From Gorsachius magnificus (lineage: Eukaryota; Chordata; Aves; Pelecaniformes; Ardeidae): a stretch of 64,000 nt of DNA. How positions within the stretch are numbered: position 1 is the first letter of the stretch; every line of letters starts with the position of its first letter. Both the position numbers and the translations under genes were made by a program. The notes beneath the pieces were generated by a model. That model was not told the DNA's origin and did no database searches. It worked only from the letters and a program-made list of their open reading frames with translations. The stretch covers positions 43,852,590 through 43,916,589 of the forward strand of contig CM067087.1 in the NCBI GenBank assembly GCA_034008185.1, in the 5' to 3' direction. Shown piece by piece: positions 15,101-23,370 of this stretch.

Positions 15101-18100
15101 TTTTTAGTACTTACAAATTGGTTTTTTCTAAATTGCTCAACACCCAACAATTTGGAAAAGCCTCACACAATATACCAATAACAGTATTTCAAGGAGCCAG
15201 TGTAAAAATCTCCTAACCCAGCAATTTGTTACATGTTTCCAAACACATAACACGACCATTGGTTCAATTTAACTGTTTTCCCATGAGGTGTGCATAACGA
15301 CAAAATCCATCAAAGCATAAGAAAAGACTGCATTTTTTTTTCCTCAATATAAAATCATAGAATTTTTTAGGTTGGAAAGACCATTAAGATCACCAAGTCC
15401 AATTGTTAAACCTAAAGCTGCCAAGTCCACCATTAAGCCATGTCCCTAAGCACCATGTCTACATGCCTTTTAAATGCCTCCAGGGATGGGGACTCGACCA
15501 CCCTTTCACTGCAATAAAACATGCATATAAAATAAATATTTATTGCAATACTTGCAGTCAAACAGCTATGCTATTTGCTTCTATGAAAAGTCTTTTTTTA
15601 ATTTAAAAACTTTCTACTGAATCATAGAATGTTTTGGGTTGGAAGGGACCCCTAGAGGTCACCCAGCCCAACCCCCCTGCAGGAGCAGGGACACCTTGAA
15701 CCACATCAGGTTGCTCAGAGCTCCGTCCAACCTGGCCTTGAATGTTCCCAGGGATGGGGCCTCCACCACCGCTCCGGGCAAGCTGTTCCACTGTTTCACC
15801 ACCCTCATTGTAAAGAATTTCTTCCTTAGATCCAGTCTAAACCTACCCTGTTTTAGTTTAAAACCATTACCCCTTGTCCTGTCACAGCTGGCCCTACTAA
15901 AGAGATTTTCCCCATCTTTCCTATAGGCCCCCTTTAGGTACTGAAAGGCCACAATCAGGTCCCCCTGCAGCCTTCTCTTCTCCAGGCTGAACACCACCAA
16001 CTTGTCAGATGGGATATCATGAAAGTAATCCCTTTGCAGCCTAAGCAGTGTTAAAACAATGCCTCGCTACCCACCGGCGTTGTCCGAGCCTTACAAGTGC
16101 TATTTGCTACGAGACTGGGATCAGGCATCGAGCGCTCAGAAGAAGCACAGCTCCGCCTAAATTGACGGGGGCGGAGGTGGGGAAAGCACAAATCGCGGTT
16201 CGGTTCCCCACCGCAGTGACGAGGTCTCGCCCCCCCGCCCTGACCACTTCGAACGATGGAGACACGGGAGAGGTGAACGCCCGCCCGAAGCGCACGGAGA
16301 AGCGGCGAGCGGCGCCCTCCCCGCCGCCTCCCGCGGGGGCGCAGCGCCGCCTGGCGGCTTGCCCGGGCTCGGCAGCCCCGGGCAGCGGCGGACGGCGGGG
16401 AGCGGCGGCCAGCGGGGCCCGGCAGCCCCGGGCAGCGGCGGAGCGGGATCCGGCCGGGGAGCGGCGGCCAGCGGGGCCCGGCAGCCCCGGGCAGCGGCGG
16501 CCAGCGGGGCCGCGGCTGCGCCGGTTTCGGGGAGCGCTCGGCATCCTCGCCGTGGCTGCTTCGGCAAAGCGAGGTAGGGGCTCGCCCGGCGGCTCGCAGG
16601 ACCCAGCGCCACGGACAGGGCACTCATCCCGAGGTGAGCAATGACGAAACGAAACGGGAAAATACAAGTTAAAAAAAAACAACAAACAAACAACAAAACA
16701 AAAAAAAAAAACCCCACAAAAACCTGAAGGAAACAAAATCCCAGTGGCTCAGAAGCCGGGTAATCTTAACAGAAATTTAAAATCCACAGGTATTTCCTTT
16801 TTCCTTAAGGAAAACCATTAAAAAGACACATATAAGTAAAATACCTGTTCCTCTCATTTTGAGCACCAGCTGCTTTAATTTGCCATAAAAGCAATACAAA
16901 TACTTCATCTCATGTACTATTGGGCGGGAGGGGAGGATCTAAGAGAGGCGCTACTTTTGTAGAATTAAAACGTTATTTTCTTATTCAACACTGGAACTAC
17001 TCTATTTGCACACGTTACTTCAAAAATCGAATTGTATGGGGCTACATCATATTTTGGAGGCTAAGTTTCCTATTTATACCTGCTAAAAGGCAAAATCTCT
17101 TCATTAAATATAAATCATCTCATACTTGACAGTACTAATTTCTGCTCTAACATAGCCAGCAAGTACCAACTCAGCAAGCAGTCAGAATTAAGAATGTGCC
17201 CTGGTGTTTACCAAAGCATTTAAAATTACAAAATATTCACGGACCACTCAGTTTTGCCCTATTTGCTTGCAACCATACATCTTATTTTAATCATATGGTA
17301 ATGTTCTTTAGTTAAGTGAGAGATAAGTCTTCTTCAGTCACATTCACATGCTGGGCAAATTAATAAAAATACAGCTTAAAGAAATGCCCCATTAAAGAAT
17401 TGGTAACAGTTCTGGTAACAGAATCATTTCATCTGTTTCCTTCCCATTCAGGGAGATCAGCGTATAAAAGCTCTCTTTACCTTCTGCGAGGTTATCACAG
17501 CAAGAAATCCTATAATTAAAGTGGGTATCACCAATATATTTTGGGAAACAGGTGAAAAAAAAAACTTGGTACTTTAATTTCAATTCCAGCACGATGTTTA
17601 AATAAAGTAGGATCAAATTAATCTCAAATATGTAAGTACTTTTCCCTCTTTTTAAGTTGCTGCACATCCAGCAGTCAATATGGCACCTAAAGCTGACCAT
17701 CTCAGAGAAGTCTTATTTCTCCCGGAGCAAACTGCAAAAATAAGGTATTAAAATCTTCCAATTCACCAGAAAAGCTAAGGGTAAAAGTTCAGATGAGCTC
17801 CTGGACTTTCTCATTTCACAGTAGCAATACTGCCATCAAAACGATTCCTTTTTCCCGAAGGGGCGGAGGCAGGTAGTACGACGATGTCGGCAGACTACCA
17901 CAATACGACGGCGCTGTACAGAAAGGCTAACATACAGAAAGCCAACGTAGTATTCACACCTGCGCCTGCGTTTCAGGCACGTGCATACGTATTCCCATAT
18001 ACAGGTCCCTTCAGGAAGGAGCCTGGAAGTGAATTCCAGGTCAGACAGCTTGTCTGCGCAGCTCACAGCCTGGGCAAACCCAAGGTAATTCGTTTTACAA

Positions 18101-21100
18101 CATATTATACTATATAATGTATGTCGAGGTACTGCCACAAAGCTGCCATACATACACATTATATTCTGTTGCTATAGAGTAAGTTTTAAACCATTTACTT
18201 ACCAGCAGTGCATTCTTAATTTCAGGCGGTCCCCGTGCTACCCCCTTCTCTTCAGATTTTTCATGAGCTACAGCATTTGCCATTTCATGCTTAAACAGTT
18301 CTTTCACTGGCTCTGGGAGGGGAAAAAAAAAAAAACAACAAAAAAAACAACAACCAAAACACCAAACACAGTACTCCAGTCTCCGATTTCTTTATTGCTT
18401 AATTGCAGCAATCGCCAAGAACGAGATACTTTATCAGAAGTTTGTGAGTTTTTATTTAGTTAACAAAGATGTCTTTACCTTGAATCTGTTCTTTGAGTAT
18501 TTGCAACCTCATTTTTCCTGAAGAAACCTATATGGAAGAGTATTTGCATACACATAAACATAAGGTACTGGAGTATGAATATTAAAAAGAAACCTAAGGT
18601 ACTAATGAAAATGAATAAAAACATAACTTTTATAGAATTAAAAAGTTACCATTACTAGGAAAATAGCTAAGCTTATATTTAAAGAGAAAAATCCATGTAT
18701 TGTTCATGACAGCCATTAAGTCTGTGACCAACCAACCTCCCTCCCCTTTCATGCAATGACGCTGTCCTTGTTTGCCCAGCCAGGTACATAGCGGGTGTTC
18801 CCACACGCACAGACGTGCGGAACTTTCGTAACCACAGTGACTTAAGCTCAAACGTCAACCAGTGAAGTCTACTGCACATATAGGTACCTATAGTTTGTTG
18901 GGGGGGTGGTAGTGGTGGTTAATGTCTTCCTTCTGCTTCTCTTCATCACCCTTCCATGATGTAGCACCACGGTAACTGATCGTTTTCAACATTTTTGCTC
19001 CTCAGTTTTCCCCGCAAACAGTCCACACTGCACCCTCCCTTCCCCCCTGCCGCTCTCATGCATCTGCAGGCATTTCATTTTTGCCCTTTTGAGAATTCTA
19101 CCCCATGCATCTTCTCCTTAGCCATCACAGCTGAAATCTGAAGTCTTTGAAGTAGTAACAGCTCCGAGTTCCTTCTCTCAGAGAAGGAGAAAGAGGCGAC
19201 TTAAAGAAAACCTTTCATTCTGATCCTCTCTTCTACTCACAGGCAAGTAGGCAATTTTGTTGAAATTGAGTGTGTTGGCTGAGAAGACCTTCACACCAAA
19301 CTGCTGCTGCTTCAGAAGACTTCAAAGAGCAACTGCGATGGCTCAGTCCAAAGTTGTCATTGTCTGTTTTTCTCTTCAGACAAATAAGCTTTATTTTGGC
19401 CAGTTTCAAATGATCTCTCTTAATTATCAGCTCTCATTTCAACATAGCACACGTAGCATGGCTTCCAGAAAAAATAATCGTTAAGAGAAAAGTCTCCTTT
19501 TATGTCCCACTCAGTCCAACGGGCATGCCTCTCCAAACACATCAGTGTCTGCAGAAGCAAAGAGGAAGTATCTCTAAGTTGAATTAGTTTGGATTTGGGG
19601 ATCCTCTACAGATTTTTCATACTAATTCATGGAAGAAATAAAGAACATAAGTTCTGTTACCGCAATTGCTATTTTAACAGCACTCATGAACATTAGTTGA
19701 TGACGGATACACCTAATGCTTGCTTCCATGATGTATAAAGACTCAAGGACAAGAGCCTAAGCTATTAAAATGAAGAATTTATTTCACCAGAGAATGAACT
19801 ATTAAGACTAGGTCATTACAGATGAAAGGGATAACACTCCCTACAAGGTCCTGTCTTCAGCTTTTTACAAATTCAACCAACTTTTAACCATTCCCATATG
19901 TTTGCCTGATCCTTAATATTTTTTGAGAGTTTGAGCAAAATTGCCTTGGTCATTTCCAAAAGGAAATAAGGGGAAAATACCCCATTGTGTACATATTAAA
20001 AAGAATACAAATTTTTCAATGACTTAGCAGGGAAGTTCTGCATCCCTCCTTTTAGGTCTGAGCAGGGATGTCATAGAACAAAAGTCAGTTGATAAACCTA
20101 ATCCACATTTTAAAACAGGCAGAAGCATTCAGTCTCAGTTCAAGAGAATGGACTGAGTCCAGTCCTTGTCCAAGAGACTACTTCAAAGATCCGTTTAACC
20201 TACACTTGACCAACTAGCATCAGTCCTCAGGGGGTGAATATAGGATTTTTCCAGCTACTAGGGACCAAGAACCAAGTTGGGTCCTCAGTGTCCTTCTGTA
20301 CTTACTGAAAGAAATCCAGAAGCATCATAAGAAAGAAATAGGACATGCAGAAGTTGGGGGAGGAGGGGGAGAGAGAATGAACCACAGAATCATATGCGAG
20401 TTCTACTGTGAATGCAGATGCCATTACACAGTGACTGAGTTAAAGAAAAAACTTTAACTGTAGTATTTTTTCATGTGGTGTGCCTTTTTCATAGCTTTTA
20501 TCTATGAAGATAGAGAACTTCACGTGAAGTCTTGCATTTCAGATTCATAACAGACATTAGATAAGGCCCGAATAATTTGAAAGACAGGCTCCCAATGAGT
20601 TCCATCTCTACCAAATTACACTCTTACAATATTAAATCTGTAGACACAATTATATTCTCCTATCCATTGCAATTAAAAACCCAACAGATCACCAAACAAA
20701 ACTTGATGTTCCTCCAGCTCAAAGGGAAACATAAGCTTGGCACAGAAAAACAACCTATCAGAAATTTTACTCAGAAGGTACTCAACCTTTTTATTTTTAC
20801 AGTATTTAAAACTCCCATGTTCTGTAGTGTAAATGTTTTAAAACTTGTTTTGTTTTAAATAGCTTTACCTGCAAATATACTGACAGGTTACTACCTTATT
20901 ATTTTCTTTGCTTTGTGACAAAACTCGGGCTTGGATGGTCATCGGTCCTGCCTGTCCATATTTCCAATAATAAGCACTTGATTTCCTATGAACCAAGAGC
21001 AAGAAAGAACTTACAAAAATATGTCTTCTGTAAGCAAAAGAAGCATAAAGGTTTTCCTTTGGGTTTTTAAATAACAGAGAATCACAAAAATAAAGTACTT

Positions 21101-23328
21101 GTCTATAGGATTATCAATTCCCCCAAACAAATATCTCCCTTCCATTAAAACCTGCTTCAAATCTACTTTAATAGTAGTAAAAACATCACATGTATAAGAA
21201 AGTACTTATTTTTAGACCATCAAATTGGTCCAAAAAAATCCCATCAATTCTCTAAGGTTGTTTTTTGAAGAATAACAACGTAACAGAAGTACACTTTAGG
21301 TAAGTCTCCATTGTCCCAATTTACTCTAGGGCATTCATCCAGCACAGCTAAAATACAGCACCTTTTAATCTTTTAATAAGCCAGGAACACATACCTACAA
21401 TTAAGATTTCAGTGAAGATCAGTTTAGTTGTTGACTACTATGACGAACATGGTAGATAGTGGAGAAGAATTTAAGGCGAAGGGAGATTAAACAGTGATTT
21501 TCAGCTTCAGCACACTGCATAATACACTACTGCATAGTGTTTAGCAAGTATTCAAAATGCCTGATCTACTTTGTTTTACAGAAAACCAAACATAGTGCAA
21601 AGCAAACTAAAGCATACAAAACAAGGGGTAAGGAAAACATGTAGGAGGGAAGAGGGACAATCCTCCCAGCACTGGTGCAAACACCAACGATTCCTGTCAC
21701 TTAACTCACCATAAAAACACTATCAGAGTTTGCAGGTACAAGGTCATGAGAACAACACAAGAAAAAGTGCATGAGAACAATATGGGGAAAAACATGCCAC
21801 GCACTATCTGGAAAACACTGCCTCAACAGCTCAAGCAGAAGTTTACAGAGCTGCAAACAGCAGGCCCTTAGCATTACAAAGACTGAGGCAGTAAGGTATC
21901 CAAGACACTGGTGTCTCCAGCGACAAAATATGTCAGGCAGAAGTACAAGGAAATGGAAGCAGATGTTGCAGAGATTTGCTAACGTTCAGAGTGAGCCAGT
22001 AACACAGCTGAGACTGAAACTTCCAACCTAGCGCTTGCTTCATTACATTATGCTTACTTTCCCAGTCATGTTTCCATCACATAGAAAATGTCTTTCTAAG
22101 AAGCTACACAGATGCATGCAAAACAGGATCAAAGAGATATTAAGAACAGCAACTTCTTCAGAAACGTCAGAAATGAGACTGAAATAGCGGAAGGGAAACT
22201 ACTTTCTGTCTCCTGCTTTAAAACAAAGGTGAAAAATCCAATCAGACAGGGAAAAAAGGGAGAAGGAGGAATAAATGAGCAAAAGGGATCTCTGCCTTTG
22301 AAGGAATACCCCTGCCAGGAAGGATTTGTTTGTTTACCTCTTAAAAAAAAATAAATCAAAATTTCACATGGGAGTTTAAAAATAAGAAAGTCACAGGGTA
22401 GCAAGTTAATCATTGGTAAGAAAGACTGGGGAAAAGGGAACCGAACACTACTGTGAATTCCAAACATTGCAAGAGATCCCATCTGGGGCAGGGGTAGGTG
22501 TGGAGGGAGCATCTTATCGAATTCCTTTTTCTGAAACAGAAATTTAACTTACTTTCTCTCTTCTTTTTCTCTGCTCATGTTTGACTGTAGTTGCCGTAAT
22601 TTCTTCTCCAGCTCTTTGTTTTCTGTTTCTAACTGCATTTTCTCCAACTGTAATTCTCTGACAGTTCTGGAGAAGTTAAAGTAGTAAAATATTCATTAGA
22701 AATTACATGGAAGACAATAAGGTACCCGAAGAAGTTTAAAAGAGCAAGGGAAAAAAAAAAAAAAAAAAAAAGTTGAAAAATTTGTCATTAAAGGCATGTC
22801 ACTCTTTATCTCCCAGCAAGACTGAAAAAAATCCTGGAAAATTTAGGCCAGGTCAGGTGCCAACTCTTTGGACCCAAGAATATCTCATTACAGAGGGGTA
22901 TGCTGACAGTGATATGACTACTCCAATAAAAGCTTTAGAGTGGCCAACATAAAACTGATACAACTGTGTCTGGATTCGGAAAGGTTTGTCGCTTAGTTAT
23001 ACTAAAATAAACTATCCCAATGAATCCTTTAGTATCGTTTGTTTACAAAGTATGTATGTCAGATATACAGAGCTGTAAGACATGTAACTTACTCCAAGTA
23101 GATTAAAGCCTAAGAAAAGAAAGGCTTAAGGATAAAAGCATAAGGAACATACTAGAAAATAAACACATGGTGATACATCTTGCTTTTACACAAATAAGCT
23201 CTTCGACTTAATGTTGCATTAAAACTTATTAAAAAAAAAAAACAGATAAAGTGCACTTACTTTGCTTTTGATCTCACCGAGGTTCCAGTTTTTGAGCCTG
23301 GGAGTATTACAAAATCATTGATGTTCAT
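58..23328 (-). CDS. ZBBX: ZBBX, zinc finger B-box domain-containing protein (19 coding exons found, spliced)
   Basis: The exons are 23261-23328, 22553-22666, 20895-20985, 18479-18527, 18203-18312, 11674-11826, 11026-11200, 10033-10153, 9356-9489, 9027-9130, 8596-8702, 7607-7638, 6525-6563, 6079-6323, 5112-5265, 4452-4607, 2601-2837, 1104-1239 and 58-133. Together they give 2,301 nt and 766 aa with no frame conflict. Recognisable ZBBX blocks are the [18 protein letters not shown] start, a coiled-coil at about residues 24-60, [50 protein letters not shown], and the acidic end [17 protein letters not shown]. Mammalian ZBBX is about 800 aa (recalled, not looked up); the roughly 33 missing residues match one absent B-box exon. 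The first B-box cysteine pair is also replaced. The gene is known to be expressed in ciliated tissues and testis, but its biochemical role is not established. The 3' UTR runs off the left edge. Extra or alternative exons may have been missed. Confidence 0.93.
134..1103 (-). other. ZBBX: ZBBX intron, nothing further recognised
   Basis: AT-rich intron between the last two coding exons. It has a small perfect palindrome at 205-224 (GACATATG-TTCA-CATATGTC) and an A/C-rich tract near 505-550. No coding or known repeat was recognised. Confidence 0.7.
1104..1239 (-). CDS. ZBBX: ZBBX coding exon 18
   Basis: Encodes [20 protein letters not shown] and [20 protein letters not shown] and then RIDTLR, about residues 697-742. 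Acceptor TTTCAG, donor GTAAGT. The segment is Ser/Thr-rich and probably disordered. Confidence 0.88.
1240..2600 (-). other. ZBBX: ZBBX intron, nothing further recognised
   Basis: Ordinary AT-rich intron with an A-rich run at about 2,534-2,580. Open frames in it look random. No repeat family was recognised. Confidence 0.65.
2601..2837 (-). CDS. ZBBX: ZBBX coding exon 17
   Basis: Encodes [20 protein letters not shown] through [20 protein letters not shown] to ESYTG, about residues 618-697. At 237 nt it is the second longest exon found. Acceptor TTTCAG, donor GTAAGT. Phase is 1 at both ends. A CR1 fragment begins only about 30 bases upstream of its acceptor. Confidence 0.92.
2868..3422 (-). mobile_element. 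CR1 LINE fragment, 3' part with the reverse-transcriptase C-terminal frame
   Basis: On the minus strand an open frame (3,419-2,973) reads like the C-terminal part of the CR1 ORF2 reverse transcriptase, including [34 protein letters not shown] and [12 protein letters not shown]. The plus strand carries the matching AATCGT-CCAGGTTGGAAAAGACC end. It is truncated at its 5' end, as is normal for CR1, and the frame is broken before the 3' end. It lies in the ZBBX intron next to exon 2,601-2,837. Confidence 0.95.
3423..4451 (-). other. ZBBX: ZBBX intron remainder, AT-rich
   Basis: Strongly AT-rich, especially 3,430-3,700, with many TATA and TTAAT stretches. No coding sequence or repeat family recognised. 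Confidence 0.6.
4452..4607 (-). CDS. ZBBX: ZBBX coding exon 16, [16 protein letters not shown] block
   Basis: Encodes [20 protein letters not shown] and [20 protein letters not shown] and on to VAWRSYP, about residues 566-618. Acceptor TTTCAG, donor GTGAGG. Length is 156 nt and phase 1 is kept on both sides, so it could be skipped without a frameshift. Confidence 0.92.
5112..5265 (-). CDS. ZBBX: ZBBX coding exon 15, [11 protein letters not shown] block
   Basis: Encodes [20 protein letters not shown] and [20 protein letters not shown] and beyond, about residues 515-566. The [18 protein letters not shown] segment is a conserved aromatic block of the family. Acceptor TTACAG, donor GTAATG. An internal TTGTAG looks like an acceptor but is not needed, because the reading frame runs straight through it. 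Confidence 0.92.
5266..6078 (-). other. ZBBX: ZBBX intron, nothing further recognised
   Basis: Intron between coding exons 14 and 15. A plus-strand open frame crosses into the neighbouring exon but is on the wrong strand and has no family resemblance. Nothing else seen. Confidence 0.6.
6079..6323 (-). CDS. ZBBX: ZBBX coding exon 14
   Basis: Encodes [20 protein letters not shown], then [20 protein letters not shown], and ends near [11 protein letters not shown], about residues 433-514. Acceptor TTGTAG, donor GTAAAA. The exon is 245 nt and returns the frame to phase 0, exactly as the next exon needs. Confidence 0.87.
6525..6563 (-). CDS. ZBBX: ZBBX coding exon 13, 39-nt microexon
   Basis: Encodes [13 protein letters not shown], about residues 420-433. 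The acceptor chosen is GTACAG before GAACATACGC because only this one keeps the frame with the microexon before it. An alternative acceptor (CATAG, 14 bases upstream) shifts phase. Donor GTAAGT is strong. At 39 nt it can be skipped without changing frame. Confidence 0.82.
6564..8595 (-). other. ZBBX: ZBBX introns around the 32-nt microexon
   Basis: Two introns separated only by the microexon at 7,607-7,638. The base composition is ordinary AT-rich. No repeats or further exons were found, although a very small alternative exon could have escaped notice. Confidence 0.55.
7607..7638 (-). CDS. ZBBX: ZBBX coding exon 12, 32-nt microexon
   Basis: Encodes [11 protein letters not shown] plus one base of the next codon, about residues 409-420. 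Acceptor GACAG after a pyrimidine-rich stretch; donor GTAAAT. Its length is not a multiple of three, so skipping would shift the frame. It was found only through phase matching with its neighbours. Confidence 0.78.
8596..8702 (-). CDS. ZBBX: ZBBX coding exon 11
   Basis: Encodes [20 protein letters not shown] and [15 protein letters not shown], about residues 374-409. Acceptor ATTAG. The donor GTATCA is weak but is the only one whose phase fits the following small exon. Without splicing here the frame would stop a few codons later. Confidence 0.8.
9027..9130 (-). CDS. ZBBX: ZBBX coding exon 10
   Basis: Encodes [20 protein letters not shown] and [15 protein letters not shown], about residues 339-373. 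Acceptor TGTAG and donor GTAAGT are canonical. The exon is 104 nt and returns the frame to phase 0. Confidence 0.9.
9356..9489 (-). CDS. ZBBX: ZBBX coding exon 9, with a poly-aspartate run
   Basis: Encodes [20 protein letters not shown] and continues to [17 protein letters not shown], about residues 294-339. A run of six GAT codons gives six aspartates and is a likely site of length variation. Acceptor TTTAG, donor GTGTAA; 134 nt. The acidic segment is shared with mammals in character rather than exact sequence. Confidence 0.88.
10033..10153 (-). CDS. ZBBX: ZBBX coding exon 8, [13 protein letters not shown] block
   Basis: Encodes [20 protein letters not shown] and [20 protein letters not shown], about residues 254-294. 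This is one of the best conserved blocks in the family. Acceptor AATAG, donor GTATTG; 121 nt with consistent phase. Confidence 0.94.
10154..11025 (-). other. ZBBX: ZBBX intron, nothing further recognised
   Basis: Contains a G run at 10,392-10,401 and A-rich patches. Open frames on both strands overlap here without matching any protein, so they are taken as chance. Confidence 0.6.
11026..11200 (-). CDS. ZBBX: ZBBX coding exon 7
   Basis: Encodes [20 protein letters not shown], then [20 protein letters not shown] and a short tail, about residues 196-254. The [14 protein letters not shown] motif is typical of ZBBX. Acceptor TTTAG, donor GTATGA; 175 nt, leaving one base that pairs with the next exon to form Glu. 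Confidence 0.93.
11674..11826 (-). CDS. ZBBX: ZBBX coding exon 6
   Basis: Encodes [20 protein letters not shown] and [20 protein letters not shown] and on to LSSLVAS, about residues 145-195. The HFIKEVN stretch corresponds to the QFIKEVN segment just after the mammalian B-box. The exon is 153 nt with phase 0 at both ends, so it joins directly and in frame to the exon at 18,203-18,312. That is why loss of the intervening B-box exon would not break the protein. Acceptor AACAG, donor GTAGGC. Confidence 0.88.
15353..15508 (-). mobile_element. CR1 LINE 3'-end fragment
   Basis: The plus strand begins AAATCATAGAATTTTTTAGG and continues with the typical TTGGAAAGACCATTAAGATC and CATGTCCCTAAGCACC, ending near GGGGACTCGACCACC. 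It is the complement of a CR1 3' end, about 155 bases, with no reverse-transcriptase frame left. Confidence 0.93.
15619..16003 (-). mobile_element. CR1 LINE fragment of a different subfamily
   Basis: The plus strand begins GAATCATAGAATGTTTTGGG and has GGGACCCCTAGAGGTCACC and GGGATGGGGCCTCCACCACC. The minus strand still reads [20 protein letters not shown], a CR1 reverse-transcriptase C-terminal segment. The wording differs from the copies at 2,868 and 43,813, so it is a separate subfamily. It ends just before the GC-rich block at 16,030. Confidence 0.94.
16030..16650. repeat. GC-rich CpG block with a minisatellite core
   Basis: About 600 bases of very high GC inside an AT-rich intron. The core 16,371-16,520 repeats GGCAGCCCCGGGCAGCGGCG at 16,371, 16,421 and 16,480 (periods 50 and 59), each followed by GGAGCGGCGGCCAGCGGGGC-like sequence. 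Open frames on both strands come from the composition and are not credited as genes. It could be an internal CpG island or an expanded satellite-like block. See the findings for its A-rich right edge. Confidence 0.85.
16660..16715 (+). repeat. A-rich tract ending the GC-rich block
   Basis: Runs of A with scattered C (AAAAAAAAACAACAAACAAA and a further A run) directly follow the GC-rich block on the plus strand. It may be a simple repeat or a decayed oligo(A) tail. Confidence 0.6.
18203..18312 (-). CDS. ZBBX: ZBBX coding exon 5, degenerate start of the B-box
   Basis: Encodes [20 protein letters not shown] and then [17 protein letters not shown], about residues 108-144, ending at a canonical GTAAGT donor in phase 0. 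In mammals the corresponding end is a KG-V-C-G-x-C-E-x3-ALL type sequence that supplies the first two zinc ligands (family sequence recalled). Here the two cysteine positions read Arg and Pro. I infer that the zinc finger cannot form in the usual way. The exon itself is open and well spliced, so it looks like a coding change rather than decay. Confidence 0.88.
18479..18527 (-). CDS. ZBBX: ZBBX coding exon 4 (49 nt)
   Basis: A short exon encoding [16 protein letters not shown], about residues 92-108. The last codon is split and is completed by the next exon to give Glu, producing the join [11 protein letters not shown]. Acceptor TATAG, donor GTAAAG. It is too short to stand out as an open frame, but the phase and the family match fix it. 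Confidence 0.9.
18528..20894 (-). other. ZBBX: ZBBX intron, nothing further recognised
   Basis: A 2.4-kb intron of mixed composition. No repeat family or additional exon was recognised on either strand. Confidence 0.55.
20895..20985 (-). CDS. ZBBX: ZBBX coding exon 3, YYWKYGQAG block
   Basis: The translation is [20 protein letters not shown] followed by [10 protein letters not shown], about residues 61-91. This aromatic block is strongly conserved in the ZBBX family and was one of the main reasons for the identification. Acceptor CATAG and donor GTAGTA; the donor is weaker than its neighbours. Length is 91 nt and the phase is consistent. Confidence 0.93.
20986..22552 (-). other. ZBBX: ZBBX intron, nothing further recognised
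   Basis: A 1.6-kb intron. Overlapping open frames at about 22,100-22,510 on both strands lack any family resemblance and are taken as chance. Confidence 0.55.
22553..22666 (-). CDS. ZBBX: ZBBX coding exon 2, coiled-coil
   Basis: The translation runs [20 protein letters not shown] and continues through [18 protein letters not shown], about residues 23-61. It is rich in Leu, Glu and Lys with heptad spacing, so a coiled-coil is likely. Acceptor CTCCAG and donor GTAAGT are both canonical. The phase joins exactly to the exons on either side. Confidence 0.93.
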
Positions 23329-23348
23329 GACTCCCAGTATAATCTCCT
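23261..23348 (-). CDS. ZBBX: ZBBX first coding exon, with the ATG at 23,328
   Basis: The splice acceptor follows a homopolymeric T tract (plus-strand A run at 23,351-23,370). Twenty untranslated bases precede ATG, then [20 protein letters not shown], and the exon ends on a GTAAGT donor with two bases of the next codon. The start is chosen because this N-terminus is the characteristic ZBBX beginning and an acceptor lies just upstream. At least one non-coding 5' exon must therefore lie further right. Confidence 0.92.
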
Positions 23349-23350
23349 CT

Positions 23351-23370
23351 AAAAAAAAAAAAAAAAAAAA
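23351..23370. repeat. A20 homopolymer forming the acceptor pyrimidine tract
   Basis: A plus-strand A run of about 20. On the transcribed strand it is a T run that sits directly before the AG of the first coding exon of ZBBX. Confidence 0.9.

Larger units (their letters stand above)
11827..18202 (-). other. ZBBX: Large ZBBX intron where the second B-box exon is expected
   Basis: This 6.4-kb intron separates the degenerate B-box exon from exon 11,674-11,826. In mammals an exon of about 33 residues with the remaining Cys/His ligands should fall here. No minus-strand frame with ECGE-x-YC-x2-CF or an HQKGALK-like stretch between splice sites was found. The intron contains two CR1 fragments and a GC-rich minisatellite block. 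Confidence 0.65.

Noticed and set aside
16048..16736. Long open frames on both strands in the GC-rich intronic block
   Set aside because: Pro/Arg/Gly/Ala-rich frames arise from GC-rich repeats with few stops. No domain or splice context supports them.
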